In this document: positions 22,248-35,374 of the stretch, one piece after another
How positions within the stretch are numbered: the first letter of the stretch is position 1
Layout of the letters: the number at the start of each line of letters is the position of its first letter
The notes under the pieces: model-generated
Database searches by the model: none
What the model saw: the letters and a program-made list of their open reading frames with translations, nothing else
Told to the model about the DNA's origin: nothing
Translations under genes and position numbers: made by a program
NCBI GenBank assembly: GCA_963854735.1
Contig: OY978097.1
Location: forward strand, 2,604,001-2,668,000
Source of the DNA: Marvania coccoides
Taxonomy: Eukaryota > Chlorophyta > Trebouxiophyceae > Chlorellales > Chlorellaceae
Length of the DNA stretch: 64,000 nt
Reading direction: 5' to 3'

Positions 22248-23503
22248 ATGGGCGAAGCCCAGGTAAATCAGAAGACCCAAAAACATCGTCCAAGGCTCCC
22301 GAAACGGGCTCCCGCTTGCCCAGTTTGACTGGACACACTTTTTTGGATTATCATTGTGCATCTTTGTTGTGCTGCAGGCCCAGCCTGAGAGGCTCAAGGG
22401 AAACGTCAAATGGTTTAACAGCACCAAAGGTAGGGGAAATTTGGGGGTCACAAAGGAATTTCGGTCTTTTTTTACTCGTTTTAATCTCAACAATCTGTCC
22501 ATCTCCCCAGGTTTCGGCTTCATCACAGTAGAGGGCACTGAGGACGAAGTGTTTGTCCACCAGGTGAGAAAATTATGCGGCGTACACCCGCAAATTGCAC
22601 CCCCAGCACAACCACCCAACTCCCAATTTGTGCAAAAATCTTTAAATTTTATTTCTTTATTTGCAGAGCAACATCGACACCACCGGCTTCCGCAGCCTAC
22701 AAGAACACGAGCCGGTCGAATTTGACCTGGTGATCAGCGAAGATGGCAAACGGAAGGCGTTTCACGTCACCGGGCCAGAGGGAGCCCCGCCGCTGGTGAG
22801 TTTTTCAGGGCATTAAAAAAAACAAAAAAACGGAAACTTGTACTAAACAGCCATACCTACCTTGCAGGGGAGCACGGAGGCGTCCCGAGCAGCTGCGGGG
22901 CTAGCAAGCGGCAGCAACCCGGGCGGCGGAGGAGGAGGCAATAGCGGCGGCGGCAATCCACGGCAGTTTGAGCACGGCTTTCCGCCAGGAACACCGCCCT
23001 ACGCGCAAGGCTTTCCGCCGCAGCAGTCCCCAGGCGGCAGTGGCCGTGGGGGAGGCTCAATGCCACCCCCGCACCAAGGCTACTTCATGCCGCCGCCGCC
23101 AGACGCAGCCTACATGCCCGGGTACTACCCCATGGGCGCCGCGCCGCCCTACCCCGGCTACCAGGTGTTTGGTCCGCGGGGAAGGGGGCAATTTTTCCCC
23201 GGGGGGCGGAACTGGGCGGGGGCCAGACCGCCCCCTCCAGGGCAGCCCGGCTTCAGCAGCGGTCTTCAGGTGGTGGTGCACAACCTGCCATGGGACTGCA
23301 CATGGCAGCAGCTGCGGGACGCGTTCCAAGCGTGCGGCGAGATTGAACGGGCGGACGTCGTGTTTGACTCTCGCGGCCGGTCTCGAGGCTTCGGCATCGT
23401 GCGGTTTCCCAATCGGGAGGTGGCGGAGGCGGCCGTGGCGCAGATGAACAATTCCACCATAGGGGGACGCGTAGTGTCGGTGCGGCTGGACCGTTTTGCA
23501 TAA
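22248..23503 (+). CDS. Cold-shock domain + RRM RNA-binding protein, NAB1-like
   Basis: Five exons (22248-22262, 22378-22429, 22511-22563, 22667-22795, 22868-23503) join to 294 residues; the first exon has only five codons. The N-terminal cold-shock domain (about 8-80) has LKGNVKWFN, KGFGFITV and EVFVHQSNI. A Gly/Pro-rich linker of ~110 residues follows, then one RRM at the C-terminus with RNP2 (LQVVVHNLP) and RNP1 (SRGFGIVRF). This order is that of Chlamydomonas NAB1, a cytosolic repressor of light-harvesting protein mRNA translation whose RRM cysteines sense redox state. Two Cys (in WDC and QAC) lie in this RRM too. The longer linker is a difference, so function is an inference. Confidence 0.85.
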
Positions 23504-24361
23504 TTAGCACAGCGTCATTAGTAATAGAAGTACTGGCAATAATAGCAACAATGGAAAAAAGTGTGGGAGAGTTCTTTCGCTTTTCCTTCGCCCCTGCTGC
23601 GCTGTTTCCCTCTTTTTCGCTCCATTTTCCCCCCTCGGTATGCCCCCCTTTCATACAGTTACTTTTTTTCCTTCTCTTGTTTCTTCTCTCTTTTTCGCAC
23701 TACTGCTGGGCTCTGATGTTGAGCTTTGCCCGCTCTCTCTGGCCATGCCCAGCAGCAAAACCAAAAAAAACACGTACAAAAATAAGAAAGGTACTAAATT
23801 GCCATTCTTCGATGTCTCAGCTCTCTTAGATTCTTTTGGAGCAGCCAGCTAGGACAGCAGCTCCTTCATGTGGGGGACCACCAGGAATTAATCACATACA
23901 AAACTCCTGTTTCCTTTTAGGCATTGCCAAAGAGGAGGTGCGGAGCACCAATTGTGCATTGATTTTATATGCGGAGTCATTCTTGGCGGGTTTTTTCCTA
24001 TACTTTGTCGCTCTGTTTTTCTTTTCTGCCAAGGGCGTACATACAGTCACTAGTTTCCTAGCTTCTGCCCCATTCTCCCCACATCCCTGCCTTTCTAGAA
24101 GTAGCGGGGAGTTGACGCCCTGACGGCGCCCACCCCGCCCCCCCCCCCCCCCCCCCCGGTGGTCAAATAGACATTTACGAGACCGAACTTGGCTTGTAAA
24201 ATATGCCACCTTAGCACCAAAAATAAAATAAAAAATCAACAAGGAAAGAAAAGATTCATTTGTACGGTGCTCCCCCTGGTCTCTTCATAAACAGCTCAAT
24301 TATCCTCGGGGTAGTACTGGGCAGGGCCACACGGGGGGGAATAAGCATACCGCCATCAGCA
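23504..24361. other. Convergent spacer with a 20-base C tract
   Basis: This lies between the 3' ends of the NAB1-like and fibrillin genes. A run of 20 C occupies 24138-24157 and pyrimidine-rich DNA fills much of the rest. A short frame at 23745 (MPSSKTKKNTYKNKK) could be spliced to 23926 on the + strand, but nothing else supports it. Confidence 0.5.
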
Positions 24362-25792
24362 TCAGTCTTTCAAAAAGATGCGGAGCTCGCCCCTGTCGCC
24401 GCGAGTGATGCGCATGCGCTCATCGAGAAAGACGACGTCGAACCGCGCAGCCCGGGCCTCCGGCTGCATTTGCAGGAAAGACGGCAGCTCCGGGGTTTCA
24501 CCTTGCGGCAGCGCGTCCAGCCACCCTCCCACCCCTCCGGAGGTTTTGGCGACAGTGCAATCGTACACTATGCGCACAGTGGCCGCCCCTTCGATGCTGA
24601 AGGTGTGCTTCAGGCGGGCTGTCACCGTGGGTGCCTCAGCGTCGATGAAGGGCAGGGAAGCCAGCGAGAACTTGGCCGACAGGCTGACGACGTTGTCTAG
24701 CTCTCCCGCTGCCACAAAAATATCCTGAACGCAAGCGACACGCGCACAAAAGGGAAGAAAAGACAATGAAAAGTCATTTAGAGTTACTTGCAACGGAAAA
24801 AGGAAAGAATCTGGCGAGTACGCGCTAATTGCTACCTGATAAATGGATCCTAGAGTGAGCGGGACCAGGGCAGACGGCGGACCAGGCCTCGATCCCCCCA
24901 GATTGCCACCAGCGAAGCCGCTGGAGTACAACAGACGCCAGCGACCGTCCAACAGGTCCATCCCGCTCCTGCCAGAAGGTCCTGGCTGCAGCGTGAGCAC
25001 CACCGCCCCCCCTGCAGCCTCCAGTTGCAGCGCCAAGTTTTCTACCCTATCGGCGTCCCTGGGCGTGGCTGCCACGCCGCGGTCTAGCGAAGCTAGCAGC
25101 CCCAGCATCGCGTTTTCGAGGCGCAAGATCTCGGCCACCTTGTTAATGTCTCCCTGCGGCTGCTGCTGCTGCTGCAACTGTTGGCTCAGAGCTCCATCGG
25201 CAGCAGCCGTTTCAGGAGCGGGAGAAGAGGTTGTCGAGGCCATGGGAGCCTCCGGGGTGGTTTCTACTTCTTCAGATGCCGGATCTAGTTCGTGCCGAGG
25301 CTCCTCTGGGGTTTCTTCTGCAGCAAACAGAGGAAAAAGGCACTTCAGAATCCCGGTTTCGGAGGTGGCAGTGTGAAGGGGGGAAATCGACCTCGGTTGG
25401 CGGCCTCCTCAGCAGCCCCGCTCCCCTGCTGTGGCGTGGCAGCAGCACTGAATCGGGCATAAAATTTGATCACGATGTCTTCGTCTGAAGGCTGGTTTTC
25501 GCTGCCTGCACCTGTAGGTGACGGGGCGGAGGATTGGCACTAGCCAAACACAACAAGGCGCAGCCAAGGGTATCTTGGGCGACATGTGACAGCCAGCACA
25601 TTGCTCTTGGGGGGGTGGAGGGGAGCGGGGAGGGAGAGCTGCAGCATTTTGTAAAAGCAAATGGACCACATAATTACCTTCAGCAGCGCGAAGTCTGCGA
25701 CTCAAGCGGCGCGCTTGAGGATGGGCATGTCGTTGTGATGGGGCAGCGCGGCTAAAGAGCCGACCAGCTCCAGAGCTGCGAACTGCAATCAT
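24362..25792 (-). CDS. Plastid fibrillin (PAP/plastid-lipid-associated protein)
   Basis: Exons 25792-25678, 25511-25392, 25317-24836 and 24724-24362 join (phases 1, 1, 0) to 359 residues. The N-terminus is Arg/Ala/Ser-rich with no acids in the first 35 residues, as in a chloroplast transit peptide. The PAP domain begins at about 165 with LGLLASLDRGVAAT, continues with DLLDGRWRLLYSSGF and ends with the family signature DERMRITRGDRGELRIF. Fibrillins bind lipids at plastoglobules and thylakoids and help in photoprotection. The acidic, Pro/Ala-rich stretch between transit peptide and domain is unusually long. It is divergent from the callose synthase gene. Confidence 0.88.
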
Positions 25793-26222
25793 TCCACGAG
25801 ATCACTTTTGCCGTTTGATAGTTCGGGGGTGGTTTGCACAGAAATGTCGCGTTGGGTATGCAGAAAAAAAGTAAATATGAACTTTCAAAAGCCAACTCAC
25901 ACCTTCGTATTTGACAGCTCTCTTGACTCGGTTATCCGCGTGCCACTCCAACAACCCGATTTATTGGCGATCGCTCAAACCGAGGGCCTGAAAATTGTTT
26001 ATTTCGCATTATGCACTTGTTATTTATAGTATCATAACGCAGATTAACGTCGACTCGCATTCCGAGCCCTTTTATAGCCCCAAACCTCTTTCATTTACCT
26101 TCCGTTGTTGCCGCGTCGCTGTCTCGCACTGCAACCTGCCTTGCATTGTGTGCATCGATGAAGATTTAAACATCGCCGAACCAGCGCTGCGTGTTGCTGC
26201 TGCTTCCATTCCCTGAACAACA
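25793..26222. promoter_or_regulatory. Divergent promoter region, fibrillin / callose synthase
   Basis: This is 430 bases between two divergent start codons. It is AT-rich in the middle. No known motif was recognised. Confidence 0.4.
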
Positions 26223-29200
26223 ATGAATCCGAGCGCACCCCAAAAGGTGTTGTTCGGCGCCAGCATCAACGATGCCGGCTGGGCAGCTGCCATCCACTCG
26301 GTAAGGCCCAACTGTGTTTGCGACCGACAGCGGTACCTGGCAAAGATTTGATCTTTATTAACACTCCTTCCCCATCTCCTCCTCCCTTTCTCTGCCGCAG
26401 GTGGTGCTCCGCATCGGGCGGCACCTGGGCTTCCAGGCCTTCAACCTGGACAGCCGCACCGAGGTAAGCCCCGCAGCCGCCCGTTTCCCCCTCAAAACAC
26501 CACCCCACCCTTTACCTCACCCAAACGCGCTGACTTGGCTTGCCTCTCACTTTTCGCCCCTCCCCCTGCCTTTTGCAGAACACCGCCACCCCCTCCTGGA
26601 CCCCCGCCACCATCTTCCTTGTCACCGACCACCTCCACCACATCCTTGTGAAGAACTACATGCGGCGGGACAAAGCGCCGGGGACCGACGATGACAAGTT
26701 CGAGCGATCCATCTACCGCCTGCACGCCGGCATCTTCCAGGCCTACGTCGACTGGTGCCGCCACGTCGACCTCCTCCCGCGCCTGCCCAAGCTGGAGTAC
26801 GCCGCTGTGTGCGAAGCCCGGGGTCATGTCCTGGAGTGGGAGTACCTGCTGGAGGAGCTGTCGCTGTACTTCCTCATCTACTCCGAGGCCGCCAACATGC
26901 GTCACATGCCCGAGGCGCTGTGGTTCGTGTTCTGGATCGTGCGCAACTCGGAGAACCGCATCACTCAGGTCACGGGGTTCCCTGCCGACTACGCGCGCTC
27001 CGCCAACATCGCCGCGCACTCCGACGCGCACAAGGCCATCGTGCGCAAGCAGATGCACCTGCGCAACCGGTACTGGCGCGAGATCGACCGCCTGCGCGCG
27101 GAGCTCAACGTCAGAGCCGATGGCGACTATAAGGCCGACGCCGACCTGGTGGAGATCAAACGCGCGGCCGCGGTGAAGTGCGCGGCCCTGCTGGGGTCGG
27201 GGGCGCGCCTGGAGATCGAGCTGCTGGTGGATATGGTGGCGTACGGCGACTCTGGCGCGTTTTTGGACCGCGTGGTGGAGCCGGTGTTCAACTACCTGGC
27301 AGTGCAGGTGGACGAGCTGGGCACCAAGGCGCGGGACATCCAGTGGCGCATCGCCTACGACGACTGTAACGAGAGCCTGGCGTCCAAGGACAACGTGCAC
27401 CGCGTACTCAAGGTGCTGGGCATCAAGTTCAACCGCCGCAAGCGCCTAATTGAGATGGATCGCGACCCCTACGAGACGCTGCTGGCGGTGGGGGAGCAGC
27501 GCGTGGCGGTGGTGTCCGAGGGGGGCAACGGCGTGCAGGCGGTGGCGCCCGCAGCCACCCTGGGGTGGGGGTGGAAGGAGGCCCAAGACTGGTGGGCGAG
27601 GGTTGTATTTGGGAAGACCTTCGTGGAGCGACGGTCCTGGCTGAGCATGGGGCGCGCCTTCTACCGGGTGTGGCTGTTCCTGGTGCTGGAGTTCCAGGCG
27701 ATGTGCGTGTTCTTGTGGGGGTGGGACACCAAGTACCGGTGGTACTGGATTTCAACGCTGGTGGGCACCCACGCCTTCGCCAATCTGCTGTACCAGGTGG
27801 CGGGGGCGTGGACGCAGCGCTCCACCATGCGCGGGGTGCGCATGTTGGGGAGCCCATTCTGGCGGCACCACGCGCGGGGCGTGCTGGACTGGCTGGTCAT
27901 TTTGGGCGTGCTGGCGGTGTGCTTCGTGGCGCAGTGGACTGACTTCATCGAGGGGCTGTACCTGTGGTGGTACGCGGCTGGGGGGTACGCGGGGCTGGCT
28001 GTGGCCCACATGGTGCTCACCCAGAGGGACGGGTACTCGGTGTCGCTCACCCACACCATCGGGGGGTGGTTCAGGGCTTGCGGGCTCGTCCCCTTCGCCT
28101 GGATCTTCGAGTGGATCGGCGCGTCCTCGGCGCGCCACCCCGCGGAGCAGTTCGTAATGCCCTACCACCTCAAGGTGACAATTTTTATTTGTTTATTAGG
28201 ATATTGGCGCTGCATTTTTTGTTTCTCTCTCCTAGAGAAATTAGCTCGCCTGGGTTATTTCTGAGTATATTCTTCCCTTTATTTCTGCAGACTGGGTGGG
28301 GCACCTACTTCAGCAACATGCTGTTTTGGGTGCTGGTCCTTGCCGCCAAGATCGCCTTTGACTGGTTCGCGGTCATGCGCACCATGGACGCCAGCGTGCG
28401 CGCGCTTATGGGCGCCAACTGGCTGGGCACCGTCGGACAGGAGGAGCAGGAGCAGTTTGACGCCGACGGCAACCCGCTGCCGCCCGTTCTCGTTTCCACA
28501 CGCACCGGCTTCGATCTGGACATCATCCTGTGCATTGCGCGCGTGCTGCCCGGGTTCCTGGTGATGATGAACGACATGCAGGTGTTCTACTACATCATCG
28601 GCTCGGTGTTCGGCCTGCTCAAGGGCCTGCTGCAGCTCAATCTCGGCAACATCACAACCTTCCAGGAGCTGGTGCTCACCTTCCACAAGGCGCCCGTGTA
28701 CTGGTGGAAGCGGTGCATGTCGAAGCGGGGCGTGGACAACATCGCACGCCAGGTGCAGCGCGCCATTTCCCCAGAGGTGGGCGGCCCGAAGAGCGGCGGA
28801 GGGTTTGAGACCGTCGCCGACGCTGCCCGCCGCCGCCTGGACGAGACCGAGGCCGCGCTGCTGTCGGAGCAGATCATCGACGCCACGTCCATGCTGAAGG
28901 CGCGCATGGTGCGCGCCGACTCCACCTCCCAGCGCCTGCACCTGGAGGACAAGGCGCTGCCGGTGTGGCTGGCGTTCTCCGATGTGTGGAACGGCATTGT
29001 GGAGGAGCTGCGCGGCATGGACCTGGTCTCCAACTCCGAGTCCAACAACCTCAAGTTTGTCTACATCACTCTGGATGAGACCACCGCCGTGGTGTCGGGC
29101 ATGCGCCCCATCATGCTGCCCGTCTTCTTCTATGGTGGGCAGGTCACCCGCGCGCTGGAGGCCCCGGGGTCCGACCCCACCCAGACTGTGGTGCTGTCTG

Positions 29201-32200
29201 AGATCCGCGGCCTGTTGGTGTACATTTTGATGCAGACCGGCATCGTCACGCCCGAGCAGGGCGCCGTGATGGCCGCCTTCCAACCTGTGATGAAGGCCAC
29301 CTCGCTGGAGCACCGCAGCAAGCGGTCCGCGGGCGTGGGGCAGGTGACCAAGATGCTGGGCACGCTGAAATCTGTGATGTCGACGTGCCCCGACCAGGCA
29401 GCTGTTTCCAACCGCAATGATGCCATCTCCTCGCTGCGCGACGTCCTGCTGGGGCTGGCCGACACCATGCAGCTGGAGGTGGACTCCGTGCTGTCCACGC
29501 ACACCAAGGCGGCGAGGGACGCCCAGGAAAAGAGCTCCTCGCGCGTGCAGCACACGTTTGCCAAGAACATGGGCACCGTGCTCAAGGAGCTGCGCGCCAC
29601 GCGGCTGGACTCGTGGCAGTGGCGCGAGTTCTGGGGCGAGAACGGCGGCTTGGAGGCGCTGTACGCTGAGTCCCCTGTCACCACCGCCCGCTCCAATGTT
29701 GACAAAGTTGTGGACCACCTGCACAAGATGCTGAACACCTCCGCCAAGGGCGCACAGCCGCGCGGCGAGGAGGCGCAGCGCATCCTGTCGTTCTACATGG
29801 CCTCCCTGAAGAACCCCACCTTGGAGACGCCTCCTGCTGTGGACGACATGCTGTCGTGGAACGTGCTGACGCCGCACTACGAGGAGGACGTGCTGTACGC
29901 GCTGAACGCGCGCCGTGTGGCCGCGCACTTCGGGCTGCCTGCGTCCAGCGCCAAGGGCGTGAGCGACCTGATGAGCGAGAACGAGGACGGCGTGACGGTA
30001 ATGGCCTTCCTGCGGTCTACCTACCCCATGGACTGGGAGAATCTGCTGGAGAGGCTGGGCCCCGCGCTGAAGAAGGCCAACATCGACGGCCGGCTGGTCA
30101 ACGAGGCTGATTTTGACGATGGTGGGCCGTTGGCCTCGGAGCGCATGCACCTGCTGGCGTGGGCGTCCTACAGGGGGCAGCTGCTGGCGCGCACTGTGCG
30201 CGGTAAGAACATGAAAATTATTCCCACTGTTCTTGAACTTTATTAAGCTTTTTATTGTTTTTTTCTCCCTCCTTCGATGACTGCCGTCTCCATCTACTCA
30301 CTGTACCTTGCATTTCCCCCCTCTATTTTTGAACTACTCGCCAGGCATGATGGCGTACGAGACCGGGCTGCGCTTGCTGGCCCGCATCGAGAACCCGAAC
30401 CCCGGGGTGTCCTCTCTGCGCTACAACTCCGCCATCGACGATCTTGTGCGCTCAAAGTTCTCCTACGTGGTGGCCTCGCAGAACTACGGCGCGCTGCGCA
30501 AGGCCAACCACGCCAAGGGGCGCTGGCTGGCGCGCGGCGTGGAGTACCTGCTGCACCAGAACCTGGGGCTGCGCGTGGCGTTCTTGGACTCGGTGATTGG
30601 GTCTCGGGGGAAGAAGGTGCAGCACTCGGTGCTGATTCGCGCGCGCGGGGGCACCTCTGTGGATGACTCCATGTGCACGGAGGAGCTGTACCGCATTCGG
30701 CTGCCGGTGAACCACCTCCCTGGGGGCGGCCACGGCGTGATCCTGGGCGAGGGCAAACCCGAGAACCAGAACGCCTCCATCATATTCTGCTTCGGCGAGG
30801 TGGTGCAGGCCATCGACATGAACCAGGACAACTACCTGTGCGAGGCGCTGAAGATGCGGAACCTGATCAACGAGTTCAACGCCCCGCAGTACACGGAGGC
30901 CGCGCTGAGGGAGGCCACCTCCGCGGTGGCCAAGCGCAAGGCGGGGCGCGACGCGGTGGCCATCCCCGTGTCGGAAGCGACGCTGGCGACCGCGGGAGCG
31001 GCTGGCGCCCCCGCCCCCTTCCGCTCCCCCAACGGCGTGTTTGCATACGAGCGCCCCTTCCCCGATATGCGCAACATGCCGGTGGTGCTGGTGGGCTTCC
31101 GTGAATGGGTGTTCTCCCAGGACTCTGGCGCCCTGGCGTCGTTCGCCGCCGCCACCGAGTTCACCTTTGGCTCCATGGTCCAGCGCATCATGACCTGGCC
31201 TGGCGCCGTGCGGTTCCACTACGGGCACCCCGACCTGTGGAACAAGCTGTTCATCATGACCAGGGGCGGCGTCTCCAAGGCCACCCGCGCCTTCCACATC
31301 TCCGAGGACGTGTTCGCCGGCTACAACCACGTGGTGCGCGGCGGCCGCATAAAGTTCAAGGAGTACATCGCCTGTGGCAAGGGCCGTGACATGGGCTTCG
31401 ACTCCATCAACTCCTTCGAGTCCAAGGTCTCTGGCGGCAACGGCGAGCAGGTGATGTCGCGGGACGTGTACCGCCTGGGCACCCACTTCGACTTTTTCCG
31501 GCTGCTGTCGTTCTACCACTCGGGCCCCGGGTTCTTCATCAACTCCTACCTGGTGCTGCTGTCAGTGTACGCGTTCCTGTGGATGCTGACGATGCTGGCG
31601 CTCACCAACTCGGAGACGCTGCAGGACCCCGACGACCCGCTGGCCACCATCAACACCGTCACGGGGCAGGCCACCTCCGTGGCAGTGCAGCAGGTGGTGC
31701 AGATCGGCATGTTCTCCATCATCACCTACTTTGTCGAGCTCATTCTCGAATACGGCCTCGTCAAGGCGCTGGCCACGCTGCTGATGCAGCTGCTGCAGGG
31801 CTCCCTGGCGTTCTACATCTTCCGCTCCCGCACCACCGCCTTCTTCTTCCTCACCGACGTGCAGTACGGCGGCGCCAAGTACATCCCCACGGGGCGCGGC
31901 TACCAGCTCAAGCACAACTCCTTCGTCAAGGTGTACGCCAACTACGCCCGCTCCCACCTATACTACGCCGCCGAGCTGCTCATGTTACTCATTCTGCTGG
32001 CGCTGCTGGGCGCTTCCCAGTACATCAGCACCACGTGGTCCACCTGGATGGTGACCGTGTCCATCCTGTGGGCGCCCTTCTGGTTCAACCCAGGCTCCTT
32101 CCTGCTGGAAAAGACAAAGTGAGAGATTTTATCAGTGAAAGAGAATTTCGGTCAAAATTATCTCTCCAACTCATGCTCCCCCTTTCTTCCTTTCATTCTT

Positions 32201-33044
32201 TCTTTCTTTCTTTCTTCAAATCTCCAGGGACGACTTCGAAGCTTGGATGCTGTGGATGAACGACGTGGTGGACCCCGAGACCAAGACCACCTGGGACTCT
32301 TTCAACAAGGCCCAGCTCGAGAAGGCCCGCAACGACCGAGGCACCCAGACCAACCCGCTGGCTACCACGCTGCGAGGCATCCTGGGGGCGCTGCCGACCG
32401 CCGTGCTCACCCTGGGCGCCGTCACCAACATGGAGGACACCGCCTGGAACAAGTGGGCGGTGTTTGGCGTGGTGACGGGGGCGTTTTGGGGGCTGCTGAT
32501 TATGATGGTGCTGACCTACCGCTGGCTGCTGATAGGGCGGCACTACCGCATCTGGCGGCTGGTGCGCACCTTTGCGGTGGTGTGCATGGTGGCCTTCCTC
32601 GTGTGCGCCATCATTTTCATCCCCAGCGCCGGCGGCAGCGGCGTGGGCCTCCGCAACATGGTGCTCATCATCTTCGCCAACTTCTCCTTCGCCGCGGTCA
32701 TCACCCAGACGCTGCTCTTCGTGGCCCCCCGCGTGCTGCCCATCCGCGAGGTGGTCGACACCGCCTACCGAGTGCTGGACTACATCCTCGGCTACTTCCT
32801 GTTCTTCTTCCTCTTCCTGTTCTCCATCCTCCAGGTCTTCCACGCCATCCAGGGTGCGCTTCTGTACAACATCAAGTTCTCGCGCAAGCTGGAGGAGGCG
32901 CGCATGCTGGGTAGCAACAACTACATCACCAGCTACGTGGACAGAGCCACCGAGAGAATCAACAACAGCCTCAAGACTGAGCTGGACAAGAGGGCCACGG
33001 CATCCACAGCGGTGCCTGGATCCTCGGGGCTGAAGGAGGCTTAA
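26223..33044 (+). CDS. 1,3-beta-glucan (callose) synthase, GT48
   Basis: Six exons (26223-26300, 26401-26463, 26579-28174, 28291-30202, 30345-32118, 32228-33044) encode 2,079 residues. An N-terminal FKS1 domain 1 holds EALWFVFWIVRNSEN. A first membrane cluster lies near residues 370-560. The large cytosolic GT48 region includes GEGKPENQNASIIFCF, IDMNQDNYLCEALKMRNL, FHISEDVFAGYNHVVRGG and GNGEQVMSRDVYRLG. A C-terminal cluster of about eight helices ends the protein. The enzyme polymerises UDP-glucose into beta-1,3-glucan across the plasma membrane for wall or septum. The N-terminus is short, with no Vta1-like region as in land-plant callose synthases. The two-base-phase joins all restore conserved blocks. 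Confidence 0.93.
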
Positions 33045-33705
33045 GTACTGATGGCTGATTTTCTTCTCTTCCCCTTTCCCCCTCACCTTTGCCTTTGTTT
33101 TGTTTCGTTTTTTTTTAATCCTCCAAAATCACACTGCATTACGCCGCTGGGCTATTAAAGTACTTTTGCATGAAATGACAGCAATGTGAGACGAGACTGC
33201 GATGATCCCTTGCGTGGTTCTTATATTTATGCTCCTTAGTACAGTTTATTAAATAAAGATATTTTCTCCCGTCGCGACTGATAGCACATTTGAAATTTGT
33301 CCCACTTTTCCCTGATTCAACGCCGTGTAAGAGCTGCTATTAAGTAGTGCTGCAACAAAGATTTCGTAGCAAGAGAAGGGCCTAAACGGGACCATGTCCT
33401 TGGCACTTCTTCTGAAAATTTGGGAGCAGAAGTGAACAAAGTCACCCCGAATAAATCTTCAGATTTAGCCACACACCCCAAAATTGAATCGTCAGTTCCC
33501 TTCCCTTCCACCGCTCATTCAATCAGTCAAACGTTGTAAATTTACCCGCAACGAAAGGGGAAAAAATAAACAGCAAAAGGACAAGTTATAAATTAAACTC
33601 AAAAGAAGAAAAAAAGGTCAAAGAGAGTTGTTGTAAAAGAAAAGAACCGTTCGGTCAGCATGTTTCATATTTTCCTCCCTCCCGCCGGCTGACAGCAACC
33701 AATCA
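33045..33705. other. Convergent AT-rich spacer
   Basis: This is the shared 3' flank of the callose synthase and sphingolipid synthase genes. AATAAA-type signals occur near 33251-33257. I see no gene, RNA or repeat. Confidence 0.6.
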
Positions 33706-35374
33706 TCACATGACGGCGCACTCCTGAGCGCCACCCGGCGGCGGCGGCGGCGGCTGCTGTTGCGAGTCTCCCAGCCTCCTGGACAGCATCACACTTGGTG
33801 AAGACTGCCCCGGCAGCAGCACTGTGCTCTCTCCGCCCTCCAAATCGCGCAGCTCCAGCTCCATCGGGGTGCCCCCCCCGCCGCCGTTCTGCACCAGATT
33901 GGCGGAGCTCTGCCGCCGCTGCGGCCACACCCCGGTGGCTGGCCCTATTCTCGACGCTCCAAACGCCCCGTCTGTCGACTCCCCCATCATCCCCATGCCC
34001 ATCATTCCAGGGGGCGGAGAGGCCGGCTCTTTAGGCGGCAACGGCGGCTTGCCGTTGCTCATCCGCATGTCCCCCGTGCTGCGGCTGCTTTGCCTGCTGT
34101 GCGCTCCAGGGCCCATCACGACCGGCAGCAGTGGCTTCCCGTCTGCCCCCTTGCTGCCGTCCAGCGCCGCAGCCTCCAGCGCAGCGGGGTCCGTGCCCTC
34201 GTCGCCCACCAAGGGGCGGTGCGGCCAATAGTCCTGCACCGGCCGCTTTGTGGTCCACCGGCGATGCATGGCATAAAACACCAGCGGTACTGTATACCAC
34301 GCCACTACCACGTCCACTGAGTAATGCTTACGTGATGCCACGATGCACAGCCCCATGGCCGCCACGCCGATCCAGGCGATCACCTTGAGCAGCAGCGTCT
34401 CACCGTACTCGGTAAAAGTGAGCACGCCCACCAAAACAAAGGTGGTGTGGGAGGAGAAGATGAGGTCGCCGCAGCCGTGGGTGGCCTGCCGGCCGACGTC
34501 CACGACGATATGACCCCAGAAGGAGTCTGGCATGGCGCGCACGGCAGTGGGTTCCCCTGCCCGGCAGTGGTAGTTGGGGGCCGGCAGCTGGGTGACGGTG
34601 AAAGAGATGATGCGCAGAATCTGACAGGCTGCATGGTGTAGGAATGCGCAGATAGAAGAGAGCGAGAAAAACGCATTAATTCGGGGTTTTTGGGGGTGCA
34701 GGAAATTGTTTATGTAGACGAGAGAGTGCTTACTCGTGAGCACCATCAGGATGCGGGCGTAGATGACGGCGGTGTAGAAGCGCTTGCGGGCGGTGACAAA
34801 GGGCGAGAAGGACCAGAAGATGAAGGGGATGAAGAGGCACCAGAAGATTGATTCGCTCACCCAAGCGTTCTGAAGGCCAAGCTCCTATAAACAATCAATC
34901 AATAAACAGAATGAGGGATATACATACCATGGGAGGAATTATTTATAGCGAGAGGTACTGGTTGAAACACGAGTGGAGAGGCGGGTAAAAAATAAACTTG
35001 CCGGCAGGTACTTGAAGCCGATGTCTCCCAGGGGCTCCTCCGTGGGCTCGTGCATGCGGTGCGCCAGCTGCGTCGCCATGCCGTGCACGTACTGAAAGAG
35101 GGCGCCGAACAGCACCTGCTTCCATCGCGCTCGCAGCAGCGGCAACTGGGCGGGGAGAGGAGGACAAAGAGGGAAGGCATCAGGTGAGGGTGATCAAAAT
35201 GGGGCGCGCTCTGTTCAGCCCAATTGACCCTGCTCCTCTATGCTGTTCTCCCAAAGAGAACTTCAACTGAGATAATAAAAAAGTTCGTTCACCAACCTCG
35301 ATTCTAAACTCGAGTTTTATTCTCCGGTATACATCGCGAACGTAGTCGGCGACGCCCGCCGTATCAACTTCCAT
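33706..35374 (-). CDS. Inositolphosphorylceramide synthase (PAP2/sphingomyelin-synthase-like)
   Basis: Exons 35374-35297, 35145-35002, 34884-34734 and 34628-33706 encode 431 residues. Family blocks are FQYVHGMATQLAHRMHEP, LPELGLQNAW, TQLPAPNYHC and the catalytic motifs CGDLIFSSHT and ASRKHYSVDVVVAWYT. The inferred triad is H185, H225 and D229. Six membrane helices are expected, in the Golgi. Plant and fungal enzymes move phosphoinositol from phosphatidylinositol to ceramide. The join LP|ELG requires a GC donor (CCG|GCAAGT) at 35001, since a GT donor breaks the frame. The C-terminal ~180 residues are a hydrophilic Pro/Ser/Gly tail longer than in the Arabidopsis protein. Head-group choice (inositol or choline) is inferred. 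Confidence 0.85.

Noticed and set aside
23745..24120. Short + strand gene with MPSSKTKKNTYKNKK
   Set aside because: The splice is possible but the downstream exon is hydrophobic low-complexity sequence with no homology I recognise.
28279..31519. Long minus-strand frames opposite callose synthase
   Set aside because: They lie fully inside GT48-conserved coding exons; their His/Val/Leu-rich composition is typical of antisense translation.
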